From Bacteroidota bacterium (GTDB lineage: Bacteria; Bacteroidota; Bacteroidia; Bacteroidales; FEN-979), in contig JAPLDL010000020.1 in NCBI GenBank assembly GCA_026391735.1, positions 16,883 through 80,882 on the forward strand: a stretch of 64,000 bases of DNA. Direction: 5' to 3'. Of this stretch, positions 8,941 to 17,622 are shown piece after piece. A program made the translations under genes and the position numbers. Below the pieces are notes generated by a model, which was not told the DNA's origin, did not search any database, and was given only the letters and a program-made list of their open reading frames with translations. Within the stretch, counting starts at the first letter, position 1; the number at the start of each line of letters is the position of its first letter.

Positions 8941-10066
8941 GATGTAAATTTAAGTAATTCAGCAGTTCTTTGCAATTTTTTTTATTCGAATAGGTTGCTT
9001 CCAGAAGCATCAGCCTGGCCTGAATCATCTCTTCGGTAAATTCCTCTTCGAAGCATCCCATGGCTTTTTCCCTCATCTCTGAAGGGGTGTTGGCGATTAT
9101 ACAAAGAGGTGCAAGACTGGTGCCTGCGACCATCTGTTCATTTACAATGCAGAACCTCCCGTTATACAAGGCATTCAGAAGTTTCAGCTTAAGGCCTGTC
9201 GGCTGGAATGTCACCATGATATGCATGTGGGCATCACGCATCAGCTCGAACATCTTTTCTTCTGAAGGGTTTGGCAGTATGCGGATATTCTTTTTCCCTC
9301 CTGCCAGCATGCTCAGGGCCGGCGAGGGATTCTGACCTGCCACGACCAGTTCAGGCATCGAAGGATCCCATACTTCCCGCATCAGGTAACTGGCGGCCTG
9401 TTCGTTCTCCGGAACGCTTAGCTTTCCGTGGTAGAGGGCATATCCGCCCTTGCCTTCCTTCATGAAGATCCCGTCCTCCTTATGAAAACTTGGCATGTAT
9501 TCTATGCGCTTCGATGGAAATATCCGCTTCAGGTATTTCCTGTCCTCTTCCGAAACCACCAGCATCAGGTCGGCATGCTTCAGTGTTTTCTGGAAATTCC
9601 TGAGGCGGAGGCTCTCAATCAGGAAAAAGGTTTTTTTCGTGAGTTGTTTTTCGGCTTTATAAAGATGATAATAATACTGGTGTTCAATATTGCTTTCCCG
9701 GTAGATCTTAAGACGGTTCGTAAACTTCTTGTCATTCAGGAAATGACAGGTATGCAATCCTTCGAAGAGTATGGGATGCCTGTCTTTTAACAGGTTTTTT
9801 TCAAGGTCTGCGGATGTCCTGCTCCCAACGATAAACGGCTGGGTGCTGAGATGTGTTTTAAGGTCATTCTTCCTCGGGTAATAGTGTACACTGGCGCATA
9901 ACTCTTCCAGCTTCTTTTCAGGCTTGCGGTTATATTGGAAACAATGTAAATGGATTTTCACCCCCGCCTCACTCAGTATTTTAATTTTGTAATACACATC
10001 AATTACTCCCCCGTAATCGGGAGGATAGGGGATATCGAATGAAATGATGTGCAACTGTAGCTCCAT
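8915..10066 (-). CDS. Glycosyltransferase, GT-B type (GT1/GT4-like)
   Basis: 383 residues with a GT-B appearance: the N-terminal Rossmann half begins LQLHIISFDIPYPPDYGGVI, which has the acceptor-domain signature of family 4-like enzymes (short loop with PPDYGG). The C-terminal half contains YALYHGKLSVPENEQAASYL and a nucleotide-sugar region (GLKLKLLNALYNGRFCIVNE), the place of the usual EX7E motif in degenerate form. It probably transfers a sugar to a surface glycan or glycolipid on the cytoplasmic side; donor and acceptor are unknown. Its ATG overlaps the stop of the upstream glycosyltransferase by one base (TGATG), so the two are translationally coupled. Confidence 0.8.
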   Translation of the reverse strand: MELQLHIISFDIPYPPDYGGVIDVYYKIKILSEAGVKIHLHCFQYNRKPEKKLEELCASVHYYPRKNDLKTHLSTQPFIVGSRTSADLEKNLLKDRHPILFEGLHTCHFLNDKKFTNRLKIYRESNIEHQYYYHLYKAEKQLTKKTFFLIESLRLRNFQKTLKHADLMLVVSEEDRKYLKRIFPSKRIEYMPSFHKEDGIFMKEGKGGYALYHGKLSVPENEQAASYLMREVWDPSMPELVVAGQNPSPALSMLAGGKKNIRILPNPSEEKMFELMRDAHMHIMVTFQPTGLKLKLLNALYNGRFCIVNEQMVAGTSLAPLCIIANTPSEMREKAMGCFEEEFTEEMIQARLMLLEATYSNKKNCKELLNYLNLHHEKNISPR

Positions 10067-11202
10067 CAGTTTGATTTTAAATTTTCAAGTACGCCCATCA
10101 GAGTCTTAACTTCATTTTCCCAGCAAAGGTCTTCGGCTGCAAGTGTAAGGTTTTGCCGGTAAAGCTCTATCCGCCCGGTATTCATGAGCATGGCATCGAT
10201 GCGCCCGGCCAGATACCGTGGATCGTGGTTTTCGATTGTTTCGCCAATGAAATACTTGTCGACAACTGCTTTCATTTCAGGAAACGGCGAAATGAGCACC
10301 GGTACTCCGGCCTGGATATAATCCATAAACTTATTAGGCAGTGCGTAATGGTAATTCAGGCTGACGTCTTTTTCAATCGACAAACCAAGGTCGGCCATCA
10401 GGGTGATGGGATGAAGTTCCTGGAATGGCAGTTGTCCCAGGAAAACCACTTTCCCATTCACTTTCTGGTCGGAGGCAAACTTTTTTATTTTTTCAAACAC
10501 ATCTCCGGTCCCCGCAATGACGAGTTTAGCATCACTCCTCAGGAACTTCATAGCCTGGATAGCTTCCTCCAGTCCGCGGTCAACATTGACCGCCCCCTGG
10601 TAAAGGATCACTTTTTCACCGGGCTTAATCCCGAACTTCGCTTTGTCAGCCGCAACACCTGGTTGGTGCCTGAAAGGGACATTCCGGATCACCGTGACAG
10701 GTATACTGTATTCCTGCTCATACAGGCGGGCTATGCTTTGGTTCACACCGATAACTGCCCTGAGTCTTGGGAAAATAGTATCTTCAATGATTTTCCAGAT
10801 GCGCGTTGTAATCCCTCGTCCAACCAGTTCGGGCACTCCCCTGAAATATTCATGGCAATCGTGAAGCATTCGTGCTTTGTGTCCAAAAAACCTCTTCCAT
10901 TTTAAGGCTGTGTAACATCCTGCAAGGGTGTCCAGGTCATTGGAAACGATAAGGTCGGTATGCCTGCGTATCAGGAAAAAAAACAACCGGAGGTTATAGT
11001 TTGCATAAAACAACGGGCCTTTGTCGAAACTCAGGCTCATCCGGTGCATGCCATAATCACGGGCAGCCAGCGGAAGGCTGCTTTTCCGTTGCCTGCCAAC
11101 GAGAAGCACTTCGTAACCTGCCTTGCCAAGCGCCATGCAGGTTCGGTGAACCCTCTGGTCGGTGGTGAGGTCGTTGGTAACCGAAACAATGGCTTTCTGC
11201 AT
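10066..11202 (-). CDS. Glycosyltransferase family 4
   Basis: 378 residues from the ATG at 11202, where the sequence QKAIVSVTNDLTTDQRVHRT begins as in family 4 enzymes with a T-D-QRV-R motif. The open frame continues upstream to 11568, but that extension is antisense to the murB N-terminus and is not credible. The C-terminal half shows EKVILYQGAVNVDRGLEEAI, the donor-site region, and ALPNKFMDYIQAGVPVLISP, a standard GT4 motif. It is a retaining GT-B enzyme, probably in surface polysaccharide assembly. It is the first gene of a three-gene unit with a second glycosyltransferase and a Usp gene, and is divergent from murB. Confidence 0.88.
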   Translation of the reverse strand: MQKAIVSVTNDLTTDQRVHRTCMALGKAGYEVLLVGRQRKSSLPLAARDYGMHRMSLSFDKGPLFYANYNLRLFFFLIRRHTDLIVSNDLDTLAGCYTALKWKRFFGHKARMLHDCHEYFRGVPELVGRGITTRIWKIIEDTIFPRLRAVIGVNQSIARLYEQEYSIPVTVIRNVPFRHQPGVAADKAKFGIKPGEKVILYQGAVNVDRGLEEAIQAMKFLRSDAKLVIAGTGDVFEKIKKFASDQKVNGKVVFLGQLPFQELHPITLMADLGLSIEKDVSLNYHYALPNKFMDYIQAGVPVLISPFPEMKAVVDKYFIGETIENHDPRYLAGRIDAMLMNTGRIELYRQNLTLAAEDLCWENEVKTLMGVLENLKSN

Positions 11203-11229
11203 CAGGTTATTGATCCCGTGTTTACATAG

Positions 11230-11237
11230 CAAAGTTA
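11230..11237 (-). promoter_or_regulatory. Candidate -7 box for the glycosyltransferase-usp unit
   Basis: On the minus strand this reads TAACTTTG (TAnnTTTG). It lies 27 bp before the ATG at 11202. The divergent box for murB lies 7 bp away at 11245-11252, so both promoters share a 55 bp gap. Confidence 0.45.
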
Positions 11238-11244
11238 ATTTTTT

Positions 11245-11252
11245 TACTTTTG
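11245..11252 (+). promoter_or_regulatory. Candidate -7 box for murB
   Basis: TACTTTTG matches TAnnTTTG and ends 4 bp before the murB ATG at 11257, predicting a transcript with no or almost no leader. Confidence 0.4.
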
Positions 11253-11256
11253 ATGC

Positions 11257-12270
11257 ATGCAAGTACGTAATAACATCTCCCTGAAACCTTATAATACCTT
11301 CGGCATTGACGTCAAGGCGAAATATTTTGCCGAACTCCATTCCGATGATGAAATTGTGAAATTCTACAGCAGCCTGGGGCCTGAACACCTGCCGGTACTC
11401 ATCCTGGGAACCGGTAGCAATATCCTGTTTACGAAGGACTATCCCGGCGCAGTGGCCTGCATCCGAAGCAAAGGCATGGTCAAACTTATGGAGGATGAAA
11501 AGTACATCTACCTGAAGGTAGCTGCCGGTGAAATCTGGGACGATGTCGTAAAATATGCTGTGGAGCATGGCTGGGGTGGGATTGAGAATCTCTCGCTGAT
11601 ACCCGGGACTGCAGGGGCTGCACCGATACAGAACATCGGTGCCTATGGTGTGGAGATCAAAGACGTTCTCTGGTCGGTTGAGGTCGCCGATATCCTTGCC
11701 AGAAATTACAGGGCATTCAGGCCATCAGACTGCAATTTCGGATACCGTTCCAGCATATTCAAAACAAAGGGGATGAGCCGGATGGTTATTACTGGGATCT
11801 GTCTGAAGCTTCGCAAAGATCCGGTTCTCAGGCTTGATTACGGAGATATCCGCAAGGAGTTGGATATAGCCGGTATTAAAGACCCTTCATTATCCGCAGT
11901 AAGAGATATAATAATTAAAATACGAAGCAGTAAGCTCCCCGATCCTTCGGTGGTTGGGAATGCCGGCAGTTTTTTTATGAATCCTTTTGTTGCTGCGGAT
12001 GAGTACGCCCGTTTGATCAAAGAGTTCCCTCACATGCCTTCATTCAAAAGCGGGGATGCTGTCAAGATTCCAGCCGCCTGGCTCATCGAACGCTGCGGTT
12101 TTAAAGGCAAACGAGTCGGAGATGCCGGTGTGCATGAGAACCAGCCCTTGGTGCTGGTGAATCACGGTTCAGCTACCGGGAAGCAGATTCTGGATCTGGC
12201 AGAGAAAATAATAGCCTCTGTGAAGGAGAAGTTCGGTATCACGCTTGAGACTGAGGTAAATGTATTTTAG
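11257..12270 (+). CDS. murB: UDP-N-acetylenolpyruvoylglucosamine reductase
   Basis: FAD enzyme that reduces UDP-GlcNAc-enolpyruvate to UDP-MurNAc in peptidoglycan synthesis. The 337 residues are the length of the type I (E. coli-like) form. Recognisable segments are [12 protein letters not shown], the FAD-binding [36 protein letters not shown], and near the C-terminus [12 protein letters not shown], whose Ser is the proton donor. The C-terminal Glu region (ENQPLVLVN) is also present. The ATG at 11257 gives the expected N-terminus; an out-of-frame ATG lies at 11253. The stop overlaps the pyrD stop of the opposite strand by 4 bp. Confidence 0.96.
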   Translation: MQVRNNISLKPYNTFGIDVKAKYFAELHSDDEIVKFYSSLGPEHLPVLILGTGSNILFTKDYPGAVACIRSKGMVKLMEDEKYIYLKVAAGEIWDDVVKYAVEHGWGGIENLSLIPGTAGAAPIQNIGAYGVEIKDVLWSVEVADILARNYRAFRPSDCNFGYRSSIFKTKGMSRMVITGICLKLRKDPVLRLDYGDIRKELDIAGIKDPSLSAVRDIIIKIRSSKLPDPSVVGNAGSFFMNPFVAADEYARLIKEFPHMPSFKSGDAVKIPAAWLIERCGFKGKRVGDAGVHENQPLVLVNHGSATGKQILDLAEKIIASVKEKFGITLETEVNVF

Positions 12271-13181
12271 CAGACTTTCAGCGCCCCGATGATATCGCGG
12301 GCCGAAGGGATGTTATGGCGGTCGAGATACTCGTTAATTCCTTCAACGATTTTAGGGGCGACCATGGGGTTGATGAAATTTGCGGTGCCCACCTGGATCA
12401 CCGAAGCCCCGGCAAGCATGAATTCTATGGCATCGGAGGCATTCATGATACCACCCAATCCGACGATAGGGACTTTCACAGCTTTGAATACCTGCCAAAC
12501 CATGCGAAGCGCTACCGGCTTGATGGCAGGGCCGGATAAGCCGCCGGTTACTGTAGAGATTACCGGTCTTTGAGTTTCAGAATTGATTGCCATTCCCAGC
12601 AGGGTGTTGATCAGGGTGAGCACATCGGCTCCACCTTCAACAACGGCTTTAGCCATTTCGGTGATGCTGGTGACATTGGGAGAAAGTTTTACCATCAGCA
12701 CTTTTTTGTAAACATCCCGAACGGCCCTGGTGACCTCGGTTGCCGTGGAAGGCACTACTCCGAAAGCCATACCTCCTTCTTTAACGTTGGGACAAGAGAT
12801 GTTCAACTCTATGGCGGGGATCCCCTCGAGTTCGTTGATCCGTTCGGCCACCTTAACGTATTCTTCGATAGTCGAGCCTGAAACATTCACAATAATCTGT
12901 GTATTGAAATTCTTCAGCCTGGGATAAATGACCTCGCAGAAATTATCGACGCCTTTGTTTTGCAGGCCTACCGAGTTGAGCATGCCCGAAGGAGTTTCGG
13001 CCATCCTGGGATATTTGTTCCCTTCACGGTTCGACCCGGTGACGGCTTTCACAAATATACCGCCAAGCAAGCCCAGGTCATAGAAGTCCTTGAACTCCTC
13101 ACCATACCCGAAGCAGCCGGAAGCTGTTGTTACCGGGTTTTTGAACTGCATGCCCGCGATGTTTATTTTCAGGTCAGCCAT
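12267..13181 (-). CDS. pyrD: Dihydroorotate dehydrogenase B, catalytic subunit
   Basis: Oxidises dihydroorotate to orotate in pyrimidine synthesis; class 1B enzymes use FMN here and pass electrons to the PyrK partner. The start at 13181 gives [20 protein letters not shown] and a normal 304 residues; the open frame to 13358 is a spurious extension over pyrK. Visible motifs are [13 protein letters not shown], with the catalytic Cys region nearby, [10 protein letters not shown], and the FMN-phosphate site [14 protein letters not shown]. The first bases overlap the end of pyrK by 8 bp, so PyrK and PyrD are co-translated, as in other 1B systems. Confidence 0.96.
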   Translation of the reverse strand: MADLKINIAGMQFKNPVTTASGCFGYGEEFKDFYDLGLLGGIFVKAVTGSNREGNKYPRMAETPSGMLNSVGLQNKGVDNFCEVIYPRLKNFNTQIIVNVSGSTIEEYVKVAERINELEGIPAIELNISCPNVKEGGMAFGVVPSTATEVTRAVRDVYKKVLMVKLSPNVTSITEMAKAVVEGGADVLTLINTLLGMAINSETQRPVISTVTGGLSGPAIKPVALRMVWQVFKAVKVPIVGLGGIMNASDAIEFMLAGASVIQVGTANFINPMVAPKIVEGINEYLDRHNIPSARDIIGALKVC

Positions 13182-13956
13182 TGGATTGCCATTTAAGTCT
13201 TTCCGTATCAAACACCGGTCCTTCCATGCATACCCGCTCATTCCCTTTATCAGTTTGGGTGATGCAACATAAACAAACCCCGTAACCGCAGGCCATATAG
13301 TTTTCAAGTGAGACCTCACAGGGAACACCTTTTTCGGCAGCCAGTTTTGAAACGGCATGCATCATGGCCTCCGGGCCGCAGCAATAGATGCGGTCGTAGG
13401 GCAGGGGGGCCTGGTTAAAGACCGGATGTTGTGTCACAAATCCCTTTTCTCCCATGCTGCCGTCATCAGTGCTGAGGTGAACCTTGCCAAACTTCGAATA
13501 TTCATCGATCTGGGATACCTCATCCGCCGACCTGAACCCGACAAGAAAATCAGGTCTTATGTTTTTGCGGTTCAGGAAGTCGCCCATGAACATCAGAGGA
13601 GCAACGCCTGCACCTCCGCCAATAAGCAATACCTTATCGGAAGATGGCAACGAAAAGGAGTTTCCCAGGGGGTATACGAGGTTGAGTAAATCTCCTGAAG
13701 CAAGCATTCCCATATGCCTCGTCCCTTCCCCTTTGACCTGGACAAGCAATCTCAGGGTGTTGGTTGAATAATCTACGAAATGGATTGAAAAAGGCCTTCT
13801 CAGGAAAGTTGAAGGGGAATTATGAACAAGCACCTGTACGAACTGCCCGGGAAGTATTTCGGGCAGTGGCAAAGGTGCCTGCAGTTCTAAAACAAAATGT
13901 CTTGTATTGAGCCTGGTGTTCCCTACAACTTTAAAATCATGTGCAAATTTCTTCAT
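13174..13956 (-). CDS. pyrK: Dihydroorotate dehydrogenase B, electron transfer subunit
   Basis: 260 residues from the ATG at 13956 (upstream frame to 14043 runs into the preceding gene). This FAD/[2Fe-2S] subunit carries electrons from PyrD to NAD+. The FAD-binding RRPFSIHF motif, the NAD site [14 protein letters not shown], and a C-terminal Cys cluster (CGYGVCLCC, then Cys after ~11 residues) for the [2Fe-2S] centre are all present, so the protein appears complete. It is preceded at a 20 bp gap by the PEGA-like gene and followed directly by pyrD. Confidence 0.95.
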   Translation of the reverse strand: MKKFAHDFKVVGNTRLNTRHFVLELQAPLPLPEILPGQFVQVLVHNSPSTFLRRPFSIHFVDYSTNTLRLLVQVKGEGTRHMGMLASGDLLNLVYPLGNSFSLPSSDKVLLIGGGAGVAPLMFMGDFLNRKNIRPDFLVGFRSADEVSQIDEYSKFGKVHLSTDDGSMGEKGFVTQHPVFNQAPLPYDRIYCCGPEAMMHAVSKLAAEKGVPCEVSLENYMACGYGVCLCCITQTDKGNERVCMEGPVFDTERLKWQSNG

Positions 13957-13976
13957 TGGCAGATTTGATATCCGTT

Positions 13977-14651
13977 TTAGCTGCCGAGCCTGGTCTGTGC
14001 TTCTCGTATGACCTCTTTGAATTTTCTGAGAATACGGTCCCATTCCTTAAACAGCTCGTCGCTTTTCACGCTCACCTGGCTGGCATTTGCCACTTCGCTT
14101 ACCAGCTTGATTTTATAGGCCAGGGGATCGGTTGAAGCAAGCTTCACGATGATCCTGGTGCGGATGGTCTTCTGTTTAAATGTCTGAACTACCCATGCTG
14201 TGCGCAAATAACCCGTGTTCTTGTCCGTGACTTCGATCACGTCGAAATAAGTGGTGATGATCTGGCTCAGTAGCTTCCATGCATCATCTTCCTTTTTGGT
14301 TGTTTTGATCTCAATATCGACATTCGCTACATCGGTCGCTTCAGAGGCATCATAAGCATCGTCTTTCTCCATCTGGTAAAAATATGTTTTTGGAGGAGGA
14401 CTGTAATCGGGTTTGTTACAGAATTCGATAAGACCGATCAGGTAACCGATCTTTTCTACCTTGACATTCACGCAGGCATATGAAGGAATTGTTATTTCAA
14501 GTTGCCCTCCCCCCATAAGCTTACCGTCAACATAGATCTTTGCATCCGGTTCGGAAACAGTGAAACGGACAACTTTTTTCCCCGCTGATGCCGTTAGGCT
14601 GAGGGCCATCAAAACTATGACCAGCAGGCTGCTCTTCAATAGAGTTTTCAT
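13977..14651 (-). CDS. Exported PEGA-like protein of unknown function
   Basis: 224 residues from the ATG at 14651 with a clear signal peptide (KTLLKSSLLVIVLMALSLTASAG). The start of the mature part, VVRFTVSEPDAKIYVDGKLMGGG, resembles a PEGA domain, a small beta-sandwich found in surface and envelope proteins. The rest (about 95-224) is an alpha/beta segment with many charged residues and is not recognised. It lies between DUF5606 and pyrK, but nothing suggests a role in pyrimidine synthesis. Confidence 0.7.
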   Translation of the reverse strand: MKTLLKSSLLVIVLMALSLTASAGKKVVRFTVSEPDAKIYVDGKLMGGGQLEITIPSYACVNVKVEKIGYLIGLIEFCNKPDYSPPPKTYFYQMEKDDAYDASEATDVANVDIEIKTTKKEDDAWKLLSQIITTYFDVIEVTDKNTGYLRTAWVVQTFKQKTIRTRIIVKLASTDPLAYKIKLVSEVANASQVSVKSDELFKEWDRILRKFKEVIREAQTRLGS

Positions 14652-14685
14652 AGGATGTGTCTTTTCAATATCCAATATTACAAAA

Positions 14686-15213
14686 TTATTCTGTCTTCTT
14701 TTTCTTTGGGACTTTTTTTTCAGGTTTTGGTTCTGCGGCAGATTCCCCGGTTTTCACCTCAGCAGCTTCTCCGGATTTCACTTCGGCAGGTTCAATAGTT
14801 GCTGCCAGGGCTTTTTCTTCTTCCGGCTCTGTGAAATCAAGCAGGTTTTGGGTTTGTAAGGTATTATACCAGCTCACCATCTTTCGGATGTCCGACACAT
14901 AAACCCTTTCCTCGTCGAAATCGGGAACCATCTCCTTGAAGAATTTAAGCAGGGTGGCATTATCTGCTTTCGGGTCAATGCCTGCCTTCCCTTCCAGTTT
15001 CTCATTCAACGCTTTGAAAACTTCTTTCAATGGACGGTCTTCACCCGTTGTGAAAACGCTGATTTCCTCAAGGGAGCTCATTTTTTCATGGCCGAAAGCA
15101 GGTATCCGCTTCTGGTCGGCAAGAGACTCAACGATCACCGCATTCTTGCCCTGGGAAACGACTTTAAACAAACCGCTTTTGCCCGAGATAGATACAATTT
15201 TAGTGAGATCCAT
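14686..15213 (-). CDS. DUF5606 family protein
   Basis: 175 residues. The first ~125 match a family confined to Bacteroidota, annotated DUF5606 (start LTKIVSISGKSGLFKVVSQ). No function is established. The last ~45 residues are low-complexity, rich in Glu, Ala, Pro and Lys, and end in a basic run (KKVPKKKKTE); this tail is probably disordered. It has its own well-formed promoter at 15230-15260, and the next gene downstream (PEGA-like) begins 34 bp later. Confidence 0.85.
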   Translation of the reverse strand: MDLTKIVSISGKSGLFKVVSQGKNAVIVESLADQKRIPAFGHEKMSSLEEISVFTTGEDRPLKEVFKALNEKLEGKAGIDPKADNATLLKFFKEMVPDFDEERVYVSDIRKMVSWYNTLQTQNLLDFTEPEEEKALAATIEPAEVKSGEAAEVKTGESAAEPKPEKKVPKKKKTE

Positions 15214-15229
15214 AAAGTATTATTTTGTG

Positions 15230-15260
15230 CAAATATACAATGATCCTGCGATTTTTGCAA
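15230..15260 (-). promoter_or_regulatory. Two-box Bacteroidota promoter for the DUF5606 gene
   Basis: On the minus strand: TTG (15258-15260), 20 bp spacer, TATATTTG (15230-15237). Both boxes and spacing fit the -33/-7 consensus of the Bacteroidota primary sigma factor. The expected start of transcription is about 10-14 bp before the ATG at 15213. Confidence 0.65.
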
Positions 15261-15301
15261 TTTGAGAAATGGTCAGTTCGGCCTCAATCAAAAAAACCTG
15301 C

Positions 15302-16171
15302 TTAGATAATTTTGTAGTTTTTATATTCACCGATACGCCAGCCTATCAACCTTTCCACAGTTTGTAATGCTTTCTGAGCAGGCTGAAGGTTATTTTTTAA
15401 GGGGTCAGGCCGGAAGTCCCAATTTTTTAATGTAATGCGTTTTTTCATTACTTCAGGATGGGTGCCTGTGAATTTGTTCAGACCCCCGATGATGTTATAA
15501 TCGAATTCGCTTGAAAGTGCGACATTTTCCTGAACCCAAAGATCATCGTGCCAGTGCTTATGGAATGCCTCCTGTTTGGCCTGCTGAAACCCCGGAGGTT
15601 TTACCCAACCGTAATGGTACATCCATGCTTCTATTGACTTTACGTTCAGTTTCCGGCCGTCCTTACGAAAACCCTGAGCATCCTTGTATGACCTGATCCC
15701 CGATTGTTTCCTTATGATCCTGACTTCACGGCGGTACCAGTCTCGTGAAGTAGCTACAAAGTCGTAGGATCCGAAGAAATGACGGTAGTTGAACAAGAGT
15801 CCTTCCACCCGGGCATTGTCTTTCCATTGTTCCATGCTTTCTCGTATTACGGGCAGGTATTGTTCAGGGACAACCTCATCCGCCTGTATATAGAAAGCCC
15901 AATCAGCATCTTCGGAAACCTGATCAAGAGCCTTGTTTGTCTCGACGGCAAGAACACTTCCGCCTTCCCTGAGATTGTCGTCCCAGACCGTATCAATGAT
16001 GCGAACTTTTGCAGGATCAATTGAAGCAAGCAATTCCCTGGTCGAGTCATCCGAATTTCCGGCCGCCACAACAAATTCATCGCACAAAGGTAAAATTGAG
16101 CGGATGGCTTCTTCGATGGGGTAATCGAACTTGACAGCATTCCTTACAAAAGTAAATCCGCTGACTTTCAT
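15302..16171 (-). CDS. Glycosyltransferase family 2
   Basis: 289 residues with a GT-A fold: KVSGFTFVRNAVKFDYPIEE at the start, AAGNSDDSTRELL as the nucleotide-sugar region, and a DxD-like QADE motif near 97-100 (ADWAFYIQADEVVP). A His-Trp-rich segment (FHKHWHDDLWV) follows in the C-terminal third. It is a probable inverting sugar transferase for a surface glycan; the substrate is unknown. Its ATG lies 1 bp after the purB stop, so it is probably transcribed with purB. Confidence 0.85.
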   Translation of the reverse strand: MKVSGFTFVRNAVKFDYPIEEAIRSILPLCDEFVVAAGNSDDSTRELLASIDPAKVRIIDTVWDDNLREGGSVLAVETNKALDQVSEDADWAFYIQADEVVPEQYLPVIRESMEQWKDNARVEGLLFNYRHFFGSYDFVATSRDWYRREVRIIRKQSGIRSYKDAQGFRKDGRKLNVKSIEAWMYHYGWVKPPGFQQAKQEAFHKHWHDDLWVQENVALSSEFDYNIIGGLNKFTGTHPEVMKKRITLKNWDFRPDPLKNNLQPAQKALQTVERLIGWRIGEYKNYKII

Positions 16172-16172
16172 T

Positions 16173-17522
16173 TCAGAACGATATAATACCCGTATAGTTT
16201 TCAGGGCTGATCTTTTTCAGCTCGTTTTTAACCTTTTTACTTATTTTCAGACTGTCGATGAACTCATGAATCACATCTTTTGTCACTTGCCTGTTGCCTC
16301 TTGTAAGGTCTTTGAGAGCTTCATACGGATTTGGATATTTTTCACGCCTTAGTATGGTTTGAATTGCTTCGGAAACCACGGCCCAGTTGTTGTTAAGGTC
16401 CTGCTTTAGTTTGACTTCGTTAAGTATCAGTTTGTCAAGGCCTTTTAAAAGAGATCTGAAACCTATTAGAGAATGAGCAAATGGCATGCCTATGTTCCTG
16501 ATCACAGTGGAATCGGTAAGGTCTCTTTGGAGCCGGCTTATCGGAAGCTTGGCCGAGAGGTATTCGAACAGGGCGTTGGCAATCCCAAGGTTTCCCTCGG
16601 AATTCTCAAAATCAATAGGGTTCACCTTATGTGGCATAGTGGATGAGCCTGTTTCGCCTTTCTTTACTTTTTGCCTGAAATACTCCATGGATATATAGGC
16701 CCAGATGTCACGATCAAGGTCAATGAGGATGGTATTGATCCGTTTAAGATTGTCGAAAAATGCCGACAGGTTGTCGTAATGCTCGATTTGCGTTGTGGTT
16801 TTCTGACGTCTGAGGCCAAAGGTCTTTTCAAGGAATGTATCGGCAAAACCATTCCAGTCGATCCCCGGATAGGCTGCCTTATGAGCGTTGAAATTTCCTG
16901 TAGCACCTCCGAATTTACCTTCAAACCTGAGCGATCCAAGCATTGCGATCTGGCTTCCAAGCCTTTCGGTAAATACATACAGTTCTTTGCCTACAGTGGT
17001 AGGAGATGCAGGCTGCCCGTGGGTATGAGCCATCATGGGTACCTCCTTCCATTCCTGGGAACGGGCGTAAAGCACATTGAAAACTTCTTCCAGCAAGGGA
17101 AGATAAACTTCTACAAAAGCATCCCTTGCAGCCATGGGGAAGGCCGTATTATTCACATCTTGGGAAGTCAGTCCGAAATGGACAAATTCAGAATATTCCG
17201 ACAGTCCCAGATCCCTGAATTTTTCTTTCAGAAAATATTCAATGGCCTTGACGTCATGGTTCGTCTCCTTTTCGATATCCTTGACCCGCAGTACATCTGC
17301 ATCGCTAAAACGCTTGCAGATTCGCCGTAATTTGGCAAAAGCTTTGGGGTCAATTCCACCCAGTTCGGGCAAGGGGAGCTTGCATAATGCAATAAAATAT
17401 TCGATTTCGACTACAACCCGGTATTGAATGATGGCCGCTTCTGAAAAAAACAATGCCAGGTTTTCAGTGGCTTTCCTGTACCTTCCGTCTACAGGTGAAA
17501 TTGCAAAAAGAGCAGAGTCCAT
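16173..17522 (-). CDS. purB: Adenylosuccinate lyase
   Basis: 449 residues from the ATG at 17522 (DSALFAISPVDGRYRK, the usual N-terminus); an in-frame ATG 15 bp upstream is also possible. It cleaves SAICAR and adenylosuccinate in purine synthesis. The fumarase-superfamily signature GSSTMPHKVNPIDFEN is intact, as are FGLTSQDVNNTA and the general base region MAHTHGQPA. Together with guaA, pyrD and pyrK it is one of several nucleotide genes in the window, but they are not in one operon. Confidence 0.97.
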   Translation of the reverse strand: MDSALFAISPVDGRYRKATENLALFFSEAAIIQYRVVVEIEYFIALCKLPLPELGGIDPKAFAKLRRICKRFSDADVLRVKDIEKETNHDVKAIEYFLKEKFRDLGLSEYSEFVHFGLTSQDVNNTAFPMAARDAFVEVYLPLLEEVFNVLYARSQEWKEVPMMAHTHGQPASPTTVGKELYVFTERLGSQIAMLGSLRFEGKFGGATGNFNAHKAAYPGIDWNGFADTFLEKTFGLRRQKTTTQIEHYDNLSAFFDNLKRINTILIDLDRDIWAYISMEYFRQKVKKGETGSSTMPHKVNPIDFENSEGNLGIANALFEYLSAKLPISRLQRDLTDSTVIRNIGMPFAHSLIGFRSLLKGLDKLILNEVKLKQDLNNNWAVVSEAIQTILRREKYPNPYEALKDLTRGNRQVTKDVIHEFIDSLKISKKVKNELKKISPENYTGIISF

Positions 17523-17590
17523 AAAATGGGAATTCAATTAATTTTCCATACGAAAATACGAATTACTTAAACAACCTTATTAATCTCTAT

Positions 17591-17598
17591 TATCTTTG
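17591..17598 (+). promoter_or_regulatory. Candidate -7 box for the Omp28-type gene
   Basis: TATCTTTG fits TAnnTTTG and lies 24 bp before the ATG at 17623. No TTG at -33; confidence rests on the one box and its position. Confidence 0.45.
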
Positions 17599-17622
17599 TA
17601 TCAACCAAAATATTGAAATCCT

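Noticed and set aside
10153..10905. 250-residue open frame antisense to the GT4 gene
   Set aside because: No domain or start signal; explained as the shadow of the real gene.
11203..11568. N-terminal extension of the GT4 glycosyltransferase open frame
   Set aside because: It is antisense to the first third of murB; the family start and a -7 box both support the ATG at 11202.
16671..17330. 219-residue open frame antisense to purB
   Set aside because: It has no recognisable domain and lies entirely opposite a well-defined enzyme; codon-shadow ORF.
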